Below are positions 1 through 6,141 of a DNA stretch of 6,141 bases, piece after piece. The position numbers were made by a program, and so were the translations under genes. Under the pieces are notes generated by a model, which worked only from the letters and a program-made list of their open reading frames with translations, did not search any database and was not told where the DNA came from. Position 1 is the first letter of the stretch. Each line of letters opens with the position of its first letter. The stretch covers positions 1 to 6,141 of the forward strand of contig JANXUW010000238.1 in the NCBI GenBank assembly GCA_025351985.1, in the 5' to 3' direction. The DNA is from Pseudolysobacter sp. Its GTDB lineage: Bacteria > Pseudomonadota > Gammaproteobacteria > Xanthomonadales > Rhodanobacteraceae.

Positions 1-374
1 CTCAGGCACAGCACGACTTGTTCGATCTGGGCGGCGAGCTGTGCATTCCCGGCATGGCGTTGGTGCACGCCGCGGATATTGTGCGACTCGAAAACATCCT
101 CGATAGCTTTAATGACGATCTGCCACCGCTCAAGGATTTTATCTTGCCGGGCGGCGGCATGGCTGCGAGTTGCTGCCATGTATCGCGTACCGTCGCGCGT
201 CGCGCCGAACGCGAACTGGTCACGCTCTCGCGTCATGACAGCGTGCGGCCCGAGGCGATCCAGTACGTCAATCGCCTATCGGATCTGCTGTTCGTGATCT
301 CACGCGTCCTCGCCCGCGAATCGGGCCACGGCGAAGTGCTGTGGCAACACGAACGCCGCAAGCGCGCACCGTGA
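1..374 (+). CDS. Cob(I)alamin adenosyltransferase, PduO type (partial, 5' end missing)
   Basis: This is the C-terminal part of an ATP:corrinoid adenosyltransferase, which transfers the 5'-deoxyadenosyl group of ATP to cob(I)alamin to make adenosylcobalamin in the cytoplasm. The frame is open from base 3 and gives 123 visible residues before the TGA at 372-374. Family hallmarks appear in order: FDLGGEL (visible residues 7-13), PPLKDFILPGG (about 41-51), the arginine-rich RTVARRAER (62-70), YVNRLSDLLF (88-97) and the terminal EVLW. The RRAER and NRLSD segments line the ATP and corrinoid site in PduO-type enzymes. Family members run about 180-190 residues, so about 60-65 residues lie outside the window, including the N-terminal glycine-rich ATP-binding motif. 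A TTG at 18 opens the same frame but is internal to the conserved domain, not the start. It sits 6 bases before the deacetylase gene and is probably co-transcribed with it. PduO/MMAB assignment is firm; the pathway it serves here is not visible. Confidence 0.93.
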   Translation, partial: QAQHDLFDLGGELCIPGMALVHAADIVRLENILDSFNDDLPPLKDFILPGGGMAASCCHVSRTVARRAERELVTLSRHDSVRPEAIQYVNRLSDLLFVISRVLARESGHGEVLWQHERRKRAP

Positions 375-380
375 CGCAAA

Positions 381-1304
<924 letters not shown>

Positions 1305-1320
1305 ACTTGAAACCCGCGGC

Positions 1321-1354
1321 GATCCTGATGGCCGGTTACGGTCACGCCAGGATC
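1321..1354. terminator. Bidirectional hairpin between convergent genes (possible terminator)
   Basis: An imperfect inverted repeat fills most of the 73-base gap between the convergent deacetylase and small membrane protein genes. The outer stem is GATCCTG (1321-1327) with CAGGATC (1348-1354), 7 perfect pairs. After a small asymmetric internal loop, the inner stem pairs TGGCCG (1329-1334) with CGGTCA (1339-1344), including one G-T wobble, around the tetraloop GTTA. There is no U-run on either side, so it is not a textbook intrinsic terminator. Its position suggests it may stop or protect both transcripts. The function is inferred. Confidence 0.45.
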
Positions 1355-1377
1355 ACCGCTTGTATTCGCACCCGATC

Positions 1378-1659
1378 TTATTCGACGTCGAGTTCGATGC
1401 CGCCGACCAAACCCGCGACCAGGTTGTAGATCGCCGCGCCAATCGCACCGGCGATAAATCCGAATACGGCGTAGAAAATCGGCAGCAATACCAGCATGAG
1501 AATACCGCCGGCCATCACACCACCGGCGTTATTGCCGGTCAGGCCGCTCAACATGGAACCGAACAGCAAAAAGAACAGCGCGATAATCACGCCAAACAAA
1601 GCCATCGCGCAGCCCTGAAAAATGGCCAGTTTGAGCACGCCAATACGTTTGATAATCAT
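1378..1659 (-). CDS. Small multi-spanning membrane protein of unknown function
   Basis: A 93-residue hydrophobic protein with a short basic N-terminus (MIIKRIGVLK). One long apolar segment covers about residues 11-36. A Gly/Asn-rich turn around 37-48 follows, then a second long apolar stretch (about 49-86) that could form one or two helices. It ends with a short acidic tail (ELDVE). The pattern of a charged RIGVL start and a YNLVAGLVGGIE ending resembles small bacterial membrane proteins of the DUF3566-like type, but I cannot confirm a family. I chose the ATG at 1659, not the upstream in-frame ATG at 1698, because GGGGGAG sits a few bases before it and the homology-like start begins there. 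It is convergent with the deacetylase and divergent from lptD, so it is probably a single-gene transcript. No function should be inferred beyond membrane location. Confidence 0.82.
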   Translation of the reverse strand: MIIKRIGVLKLAIFQGCAMALFGVIIALFFLLFGSMLSGLTGNNAGGVMAGGILMLVLLPIFYAVFGFIAGAIGAAIYNLVAGLVGGIELDVE

Positions 1660-1660
1660 G

Positions 1661-1676
1661 ACAACTCCCCCGTTGT
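1661..1676 (-). promoter_or_regulatory. Ribosome binding site inside a short hairpin loop
   Basis: On the minus strand the leader immediately before the ATG at 1659 reads ACAAC-GGGGGA-GTTGT. The 5-base arms are perfect complements and the 6-base loop holds most of the purine-rich Shine-Dalgarno. The element both decides the start of the small membrane protein and may modulate ribosome access. A 5-pair, AT-containing stem is weak and may be chance. Confidence 0.5.
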
Positions 1677-1759
1677 AGTGTGATTTGACCTGCCGCAACG
1701 AGCGGGCGTGGCGCCCTTAGTCGCAGTGCGTCGGCAATACAAGCCGCAGTATCAAAAAT

Positions 1760-1787
1760 GGAATTTGTCGGACTCGACAAGATCCGA
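1760..1787 (+). promoter_or_regulatory. Putative sigma-E-type promoter for lptD
   Basis: GGAATTT at 1760-1766 and TCCGA at 1783-1787 are separated by 16 bases. This matches the enterobacterial sigma-E (RpoE) pattern GGAACTT-N15/16-TCnnA with one mismatch in the -35. An A-rich stretch (ATCAAAAAT, 1751-1759) lies just upstream, as is common for sigma-E promoters. In E. coli lptD (imp) is a known sigma-E regulon member, so the location is biologically sensible. The predicted start would be near 1793, giving a leader of about 120 bases to the ATG at 1912. The match is by eye only, and sigma-E specificity in this lineage is assumed. Confidence 0.42.
1765..1780. repeat. Perfect inverted repeat within the putative promoter spacer
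   Basis: TTGTCG-GACT-CGACAA is a 6-base perfect inverted repeat with a 4-base centre, sitting between the candidate -35 and -10 of lptD. Such a placement is typical of an operator for a dimeric repressor. It could equally be chance, since no protein match is known to me. Confidence 0.4.
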
Positions 1788-1911
1788 TCGCAGCGGTCGT
1801 CCGAGCCGCGCGTTAGCGCAATCCGCGGAATCGCGCGCCGCTCGCCCTGCCGCCATACGCGACAGCTACACGCTCTCAGTGATCGCAACCTGCGCTGATT
1901 TGCCGCCGACT

Positions 1912-4305
1912 ATGGCTTTCAGGCAATCTTGGCAACCTTTGCAATCCCTGAAGATCGCCACTGTGCCGTATTCCCCTCAGCTTTCGATTGCTCCGCGTCT
2001 GCTTGCACTGGCCATCACGCTGGCGTTGCCGCTCTCCGCGTGGGGCGATGACGACGTCGGACCGGCCTGTCCGGTCGGTCAGTTTCACTGCGCCAAACAC
2101 GCCGATCCGTGGCGTATGTGCAAGCGCAACGACATGTTGGATTTTTTTACTCCGGGCCTGCCAGCCACGGGCGATCGCAGCAAGGCATTGACCGACATCA
2201 GCGCGAAAAAAGTCAGCCGCGCCGATACCGATCATTCGCTGCTCGATGGCGAAGTGTGGATGCAGAAACTCGATCAATTGCTGCGCGCCGATCATGCTAC
2301 CTACGATAGCGTAACCACCGACTACACCGCCGATGGTCATGTGTATTATCAGGACAGCAGCATGCTGGTTTCTGCCACGCACGCCGCAGGCACCGCAACG
2401 CCGAGCACCACGCATCTGGATCACATCACCTACCAGATGCTGAAACAGCGCGGCAACGGCACCGCCAGCGATGGCACGATGATCGATGCCGAGCATTCGG
2501 TGATGCACGACGTGACGTATTCGACGTGCGATCCCGATGCACGCGAGTGGGAATTCCGCGCGCGCGACCTGACGATGGATCAGGAGCAGGAAATCGGCTA
2601 CGGCCACAACGTGACGATGGCTTATCACGGCGTGCCGTTCTTCTGGTTTCCGTACCTGAGTTTTCCGCTGGATAACCAGCGCGAGTCCGGATTCCTGCTG
2701 CCGAAAGTGCGCTATACCAGCCGCCGCGGCCTCGACCTGACTCTGCCGTATTACCTCAATCTCGCACCGAACTATGATGCGACGATTTATCCGCGCGTGA
2801 TGACCGAGCGCGGCTTCATGCTTGGCGGCGAATTCCGTTATCTGACCGATTCAAGTAAAGGCAGTCTGGAATTTACCTACCTGCCGCACGACCGCGCCTT
2901 TGCCGATGAGCAACACGTATTTCTCGCACAGAATTCCGGGCTGGGTTTGAGCACGTATGACGACAAACGCACCTCGTTCATCTTCAAGGATACGACCACG
3001 CTGAATGCCAACTGGTATGCGGCGATCAATATCAATCACGTCTCCGATCCGTATTATTTTCGCGATTTCGGCGACAGTCTGGTCACCAATACCACCAGCC
3101 TGCTGAGTTCCAGCGGTTATCTGTATGGTCACGGCTCGTGGTGGGATGCGAGCATCGGCGCCGATTTCTGGGAAATCACCGATCCGACACTGCTGCAAAG
3201 CTCCGAGCCGTACAAGCGCCTGCCGCGCATCACGTTCGAAGGCGATCACGAACTGCTCGGTGGCTTGCGTGGCGGTGTGCGCTCGGAGTTTGTCGATTTC
3301 CGCAAGGACAATGCAGTCGAAGGCCAGCGTCTGGATGTCTACCCGTACCTGAGTTACCCGATCGAAGCCGCGGCGTATTTCATCCGCCCCGAGCTCGGTT
3401 ATCGCTACACCAGTTACGATATCCGCAACACGCAATACCTGCCGAATCCGCTGCAGGATAACCAGCCGTCGCGCGGCGTGCCGATCGCCAGCGTCGATGC
3501 CGGTCTTGTCTTCGAGCGACCGCTGACGTTGTTCGGCGATGCGTTCACGCAGACTCTGGAACCGCGCCTGTATTACCTGCGCGTGCCGTATCGCGACCAG
3601 AACGATCTGCCGGTGTTCGATACGCAGTTGCCGACGCTGGATTTCGGCCAGTTGTTCACGACCAATCGTTTTGTCGGCGCGGATCGCCAGTCCGATGCCA
3701 ACAACCTGACGCTGGCGTTGACCACACGCCTGCTCAACGCCGACGACGGCGCGGAGCGCGTGTCCGCGAGCATCGGCCAGATCCGTTATTTCGATCCGCA
3801 AAAGGTGCAGTTGCCGGGCATCCAGCAGACCAACTACAACGGCTCGAACTACGTCGGCGAACTCGATATCCGGCTCAACGATCGCTGGCGCATCAAGCTC
3901 GACGAACAGTGGAATCCGAACACCAGCCAGAACGATGTCGCTTCAGTTTCGGTGCAGCATCGCTTTACCAATAATGGCATTCTTAATGTCAGTTACGATT
4001 ATCGCCGTGATCTGCTCAAGCAAATCGACATCACCGCGTTGTACCCGGTATCGGACAACTGGAGCGTGGTCGGTCGGTTCGACTACTCGCTGCTCAGTCA
4101 TGGCGTGGTCGAATCGTTTCTTGGCGTCGAATACGACAACTGTTGTGCGGCGTTCCGTGTGCTCGGTCGCCATTACCTCAAGGATCTCGCCGGCAACGAT
4201 GGCAATGCGTTGTTCTTTGAGATCGAATTCAAGGGCCTCGGTCAGCTCGGCGAGAAAACCGAGACCTTCCTGCGCCGTGCTATCCTTGGCTATCAAACGC
4301 CTTGA
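1912..4305 (+). CDS. lptD: LPS-assembly outer membrane protein LptD
   Basis: LptD is the outer-membrane beta-barrel that, with the lipoprotein LptE, receives lipopolysaccharide from the periplasmic Lpt bridge and inserts it into the outer leaflet. From the ATG at 1912 it is 797 residues, close to the family's usual 750-850. A signal peptide has its hydrophobic core at about 30-43 (LLALAITLALPLSA) and likely cleavage near G45. The N-terminal OstA/LptA-like beta-jellyroll follows (about 105-235), then the barrel with hallmark stretches FPYLSFPLDNQRESGFLLP (246-264) and NLAPNYDATIYPRVMTERGF (283-302). C206 and the adjacent C744-C745 match the cysteines whose disulfide shuffling activates E. coli LptD; the N-terminus has three cysteines (C53, C60, C70) instead of one. 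The start is uncertain: neither ATG 1912 nor GTG 1963 has a good Shine-Dalgarno, and GTG 1963 would give a more compact signal peptide (780 residues). surA follows, as in many gammaproteobacteria. Confidence 0.96.
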   Translation: MAFRQSWQPLQSLKIATVPYSPQLSIAPRLLALAITLALPLSAWGDDDVGPACPVGQFHCAKHADPWRMCKRNDMLDFFTPGLPATGDRSKALTDISAKKVSRADTDHSLLDGEVWMQKLDQLLRADHATYDSVTTDYTADGHVYYQDSSMLVSATHAAGTATPSTTHLDHITYQMLKQRGNGTASDGTMIDAEHSVMHDVTYSTCDPDAREWEFRARDLTMDQEQEIGYGHNVTMAYHGVPFFWFPYLSFPLDNQRESGFLLPKVRYTSRRGLDLTLPYYLNLAPNYDATIYPRVMTERGFMLGGEFRYLTDSSKGSLEFTYLPHDRAFADEQHVFLAQNSGLGLSTYDDKRTSFIFKDTTTLNANWYAAININHVSDPYYFRDFGDSLVTNTTSLLSSSGYLYGHGSWWDASIGADFWEITDPTLLQSSEPYKRLPRITFEGDHELLGGLRGGVRSEFVDFRKDNAVEGQRLDVYPYLSYPIEAAAYFIRPELGYRYTSYDIRNTQYLPNPLQDNQPSRGVPIASVDAGLVFERPLTLFGDAFTQTLEPRLYYLRVPYRDQNDLPVFDTQLPTLDFGQLFTTNRFVGADRQSDANNLTLALTTRLLNADDGAERVSASIGQIRYFDPQKVQLPGIQQTNYNGSNYVGELDIRLNDRWRIKLDEQWNPNTSQNDVASVSVQHRFTNNGILNVSYDYRRDLLKQIDITALYPVSDNWSVVGRFDYSLLSHGVVESFLGVEYDNCCAAFRVLGRHYLKDLAGNDGNALFFEIEFKGLGQLGEKTETFLRRAILGYQTP

Positions 4306-4445
4306 GCAACCTTGCGCCCATCGATCAACGCCTTTGCCAGGTACATGCCCGATCGCTCCCGCAAGATATAAAGCGCTGAAAGCCGCAGGCAGTTTTTGCA
4401 GGCGTTCAGAGGTTCCCCAAAGATCTTGAACAGGTTCCAATTCGC
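4306..4445 (+). other. Structured lptD-surA intergenic region
   Basis: This 140-base gap holds no credible gene. It contains a TATAAA hexamer (4367-4372) without a matching -35, and an imperfect hairpin (CTGAA 4376-4380 with TTCAG 4405-4409, inner GCC with GGC). It also contains the palindrome AAGATCTT (4420-4427) and two copies of GGTTCC (4411-4416 and 4433-4438) 22 bases apart. An internal surA promoter is possible but not demonstrated. No clear intrinsic terminator is present, so read-through from lptD into surA is likely. Confidence 0.5.
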
Positions 4446-5807
4446 ATGATTTTCAGCAACGCTGTCCGCCCGATGCAACGTTTTTTCGCACCGATCCTTC
4501 TCGCTCTTGCCTGCATCGGCGCGAGCCCCGTGTTGCATGCGCAGGTTCTTGCCACCGAGCCGCTGGATCGCATTGCGGCAGTGGTCGAAGATGACGTGAT
4601 TCTCCGAAGCGATCTGGATTCGGCCATCGCCAACGTGCTTGCGCAATACGCCAATAATCCGCAAAAACTGCCGCCGCGCGATGTGCTCGAAACGCAGGTG
4701 CTGGAGCGTCTGGTGATGCTGCGCCTGCAGGTGCAACGCGCCAGCACGACCGGCATTCGCGTGTCCGACGCAGAAACCGAACAGGCGATGCAACGCGTCG
4801 CCGACAGCAACAAAGCCACGCTGGCGCAAATGCGCTCGTCGCTCGAAGCGCAGGGCTTGAGTTTCGACGAATTCCGCAAAACCTTGCGCGAACAGCTCAT
4901 GGTGCAAAAGCTGCAACAGCGCATCGTGCAGAGTCGCGTCAACGTCACCGATGCCGAAGTGGATACGCTCATCGCCAGCGGCGGTGGCCACAAGGGCGAG
5001 TTGCATATCGCCAACATCCTGATTTCGGTGCCGGACGGTGCAAGTCCGGAAGCGGTGCAGATCGCGCGCGACAAGGCCGAAAAAGTGCGCAAGGAAATCG
5101 ACGGCGGCATGGATTTTTCAGCCGCGGCGATCCGCTATTCGGATGGACAAAATGCGCTCGAAGGCGGCGATCTCGGCTGGCGTCGTCATGACGAAGTTCC
5201 TGAAGCCTTCGTCGATCTGGTGCAGAACCTGAGCCCCGGCGAAATCACGCGTCCGGTGCGCGGCCCGAGCGGTTTCCACATACTCAAGCTCGTCGACAAA
5301 CGCGAGCAGGGCAAGCAGGTGGTCGCCGAATATCACGCACGTCACATCATGATCAAGATGTCCGAGGTAATCAGCAGTGACGAAGCGCAGAAAATGGTGC
5401 GCACCGCGCGCAAGCGCATCGTCGACGGCGAAGATTTCGGCAAGGTCGCGAAAGAAGTTTCACAGGATGGCAGCTCGGCCAACCAGGGCGGGGAAATGGG
5501 CTGGTTCCAGGCCGACCAGTACGGTCCGATGGTGGGGAAAATCGTGGTCGGCCTGAAAGACGAGCAATTGTCGGAGCCGTTCCAGACCGATCTGGGCTGG
5601 CACATCCTGCAGCGCCTCGGCGAGCGCAGCACCGATCGCACCAGTGACATGGCGCGCGAGCAAGCACGCGATACCTTGCGCAATCGCAAGGCCGAAGACG
5701 AATACGAAACCTTCCTGCGTCAGTTACGCGCCGAATCGTTTGTCGATATCCGCCTGCCTGGCGCCGCCAAAGCCGATGCGCCGACGGCGGCAGAGCCGGC
5801 GAAATAA
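4446..5807 (+). CDS. surA: Periplasmic chaperone and peptidyl-prolyl isomerase SurA
   Basis: SurA binds unfolded outer-membrane proteins in the periplasm and hands them to the BAM complex; LptD is one of its most dependent clients in E. coli. The 453-residue product has a signal peptide with core about 15-29 and an AXA-like site (LHA, cleavage after A32). Next comes an all-alpha SurA N-terminal chaperone domain (about 35-175, starting with the typical DRIAAVVEDDVILRSDLD). Two parvulin domains follow: the first about 185-286 (ELHIANILI to GFHILKLVD) and the second about 296-392 (YHARHIMI to GWHILQRLG). A C-terminal helix (about 401-430) completes the core, and the last 15 residues form an Ala/Pro-rich tail. 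E. coli SurA is 428 residues with the same architecture. I keep the ATG at 4446 (weak AGG about 10 bases upstream); the in-frame ATG at 4473 would still give a complete signal peptide. It is probably co-transcribed with lptD. Confidence 0.97.
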   Translation: MIFSNAVRPMQRFFAPILLALACIGASPVLHAQVLATEPLDRIAAVVEDDVILRSDLDSAIANVLAQYANNPQKLPPRDVLETQVLERLVMLRLQVQRASTTGIRVSDAETEQAMQRVADSNKATLAQMRSSLEAQGLSFDEFRKTLREQLMVQKLQQRIVQSRVNVTDAEVDTLIASGGGHKGELHIANILISVPDGASPEAVQIARDKAEKVRKEIDGGMDFSAAAIRYSDGQNALEGGDLGWRRHDEVPEAFVDLVQNLSPGEITRPVRGPSGFHILKLVDKREQGKQVVAEYHARHIMIKMSEVISSDEAQKMVRTARKRIVDGEDFGKVAKEVSQDGSSANQGGEMGWFQADQYGPMVGKIVVGLKDEQLSEPFQTDLGWHILQRLGERSTDRTSDMAREQARDTLRNRKAEDEYETFLRQLRAESFVDIRLPGAAKADAPTAAEPAK

Positions 5808-5824
5808 GCGATCCTCGCATCGAA

Positions 5825-5851
5825 CGCGCGACCGATATTTGCGGTCGCGCG
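5825..5851 (+). terminator. GC-rich hairpin downstream of surA
   Basis: CGCGCGACCG (5825-5834) pairs perfectly over 10 bases with CGGTCGCGCG (5842-5851) around a 7-base AT-rich loop, starting 17 bases after the surA stop. The stem should be very stable. No U-run follows (the next bases are CTGACGTG), so it is at best a weak intrinsic terminator. It may instead be a 3'-end stabiliser or a partial terminator that lowers pdxA expression relative to surA. The perfect repeat is seen; the role is inferred. Confidence 0.55.
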
Positions 5852-5883
5852 CTGACGTGATAGATCTCGGCTCTTGCGAGCGT

Positions 5884-5907
5884 GCCGTCATTGAAACTGC
5901 TGATGGC
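5884..5907 (+). other. Hairpin in the pdxA leader
   Basis: GCCGTCA (5884-5890) can pair with TGATGGC (5901-5907), with one G-T wobble, around a 10-base loop. It ends 9 bases before the GGGAG ribosome binding site of pdxA. It lies in the 122-base surA-pdxA gap, which otherwise holds only the strong hairpin after surA. Seven pairs with a wobble can occur by chance. Confidence 0.3.
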
Positions 5908-5929
5908 AATGCGCCCGGGAGCTTACGTC

Positions 5930-6141
5930 ATGCCCGCATCAACTTCTCTGAAATCCCTGCCGCGTTTGCCGCGACTGGCGATCACGCCGGGTGAACCCGC
6001 CGGCGTCGGCCCCGAATTGCTGGCCGCACTCGCATATAGCGATCTGCAGGCCGACCTCATCGCCATTGCCGATCCGCAGTTGTTGCGCGCAGCGGCGCAT
6101 GCCGCCGGACTGGCGCTAACGGTCGCGCCTTATGTCGCCAC
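5930..6141 (+). CDS. pdxA: 4-hydroxythreonine-4-phosphate dehydrogenase PdxA (partial, 3' end missing)
   Basis: PdxA oxidises 4-phosphooxy-L-threonine with NAD+ to the unstable amino-ketone that PdxJ condenses with deoxyxylulose phosphate, in the DXP-dependent route to pyridoxal 5'-phosphate. Seventy residues are visible before the window ends; the family is about 330 residues. The diagnostic N-terminal motif AITPGEPAGVGPEL (residues 17-30) is present, followed by the DLIAIADPQLL strand and helix and the LALTVAPY segment, which lines up with the E. coli protein as I remember it. I chose the ATG at 5930 because GGGAG (5917-5921) sits 8 bases upstream. In-frame ATGs at 5903 and 5909 and a GTG at 5882 would add 7 to 16 residues but lack a good Shine-Dalgarno. 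Its place after surA is the conserved lptD-surA-pdxA order; ksgA and apaG often follow. Confidence 0.94.
   Translation, partial: MPASTSLKSLPRLPRLAITPGEPAGVGPELLAALAYSDLQADLIAIADPQLLRAAAHAAGLALTVAPYVA

Larger units (their letters stand above)
1660..1911. other. Divergent intergenic region upstream of lptD
   Basis: About 250 bases between the minus-strand membrane protein gene and lptD. The lptD frame stays open back to a GTG at 1708, but the extra 68 residues are low-complexity, rich in Arg, Ser and Ala, and precede what is clearly a signal peptide, so I read this as non-coding leader. It contains a sigma-E-like promoter candidate at 1760-1787, then a GC-rich stretch (about 1801-1840) with several overlapping short inverted repeats (for example CCGCG at 1806-1810 with CGCGG at 1824-1828) that may structure the 5' leader. 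I could not identify a convincing sigma-70 promoter for the minus-strand gene. Confidence 0.6.

Noticed and set aside
1708..1911. N-terminal extension of LptD from GTG 1708
   Set aside because: It would put 68 low-complexity residues ahead of the signal peptide and would overlap the sigma-E-like promoter, so a downstream start is far more likely.
2851..3801. Minus-strand open frame of 316 codons inside lptD
   Set aside because: It lies wholly within the conserved LptD barrel, has no ribosome binding site that I see, and its composition is that of antisense translation. Long antisense frames are expected in GC-rich genes.
4367..4372. TATAAA as a sigma-70 -10 box for surA
   Set aside because: No acceptable -35 at 16-18 bases and no extended -10 TG. 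The nearest TTGCCA (4334-4339) is 27 bases away. I mention it only as part of the gap.
4382..4397. GC-rich stretch followed by T5 as an intrinsic terminator after lptD
   Set aside because: The T-run falls in the loop of the best hairpin rather than after a stem, and the stem immediately before it is only about 3 pairs.
4293..5006. Minus-strand frames opposite the lptD end, the gap and the surA start
   Set aside because: They are mostly the reverse complement of surA. The short stretch in the gap (MYLAKALIDGRK...) reads protein-like but gives only about 18 residues from its own ATG and has no independent support.

Overview
This window carries conserved housekeeping genes of a GC-rich (roughly 60% by eye) Gram-negative bacterium. 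The order lptD-surA-pdxA is the classic gammaproteobacterial outer-membrane-biogenesis and vitamin B6 cluster. The LptD N-terminus and general gene style look most like the Xanthomonadales/Lysobacterales (perhaps Rhodanobacteraceae). The lineage is an inference from remembered family patterns, not from a search.

Layout, left to right. (1) Bases 1-374 (+) hold the C-terminal two thirds of a PduO-type ATP:cob(I)alamin adenosyltransferase, cut by the window edge. (2) Six bases later, 381-1304 (+), comes a complete class II histone-deacetylase-superfamily amidohydrolase with all zinc and catalytic residues. The two look co-transcribed. (3) A structured 73-base convergent gap (1305-1377) separates this pair from a small membrane protein on the minus strand (1378-1659). 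(4) A divergent, non-coding gap (1660-1911) carries a sigma-E-like promoter candidate with a palindrome in its spacer, pointing toward lptD. (5) lptD occupies about 1912-4305. (6) A 140-base gap is followed by surA (4446-5807). (7) A 122-base gap with a strong GC hairpin leads to the start of pdxA (5930 to the window end).

The genes fit together as expected. SurA is the periplasmic chaperone that helps fold outer-membrane beta-barrels, including LptD, which inserts lipopolysaccharide into the outer leaflet. PdxA belongs to pyridoxal 5'-phosphate synthesis and is linked to this cluster by conserved gene order rather than by function. The adenosyltransferase makes adenosylcobalamin. The deacetylase substrate is unknown.

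I found no convincing undescribed multi-gene system, mobile element, CRISPR array, tRNA or rRNA. The points most worth a second look are the putative sigma-E promoter with its nested inverted repeat upstream of lptD, two additional N-terminal cysteines in LptD, the hairpin that would place the Shine-Dalgarno of the small membrane protein in its loop, and the structured non-coding gaps on either side of surA.
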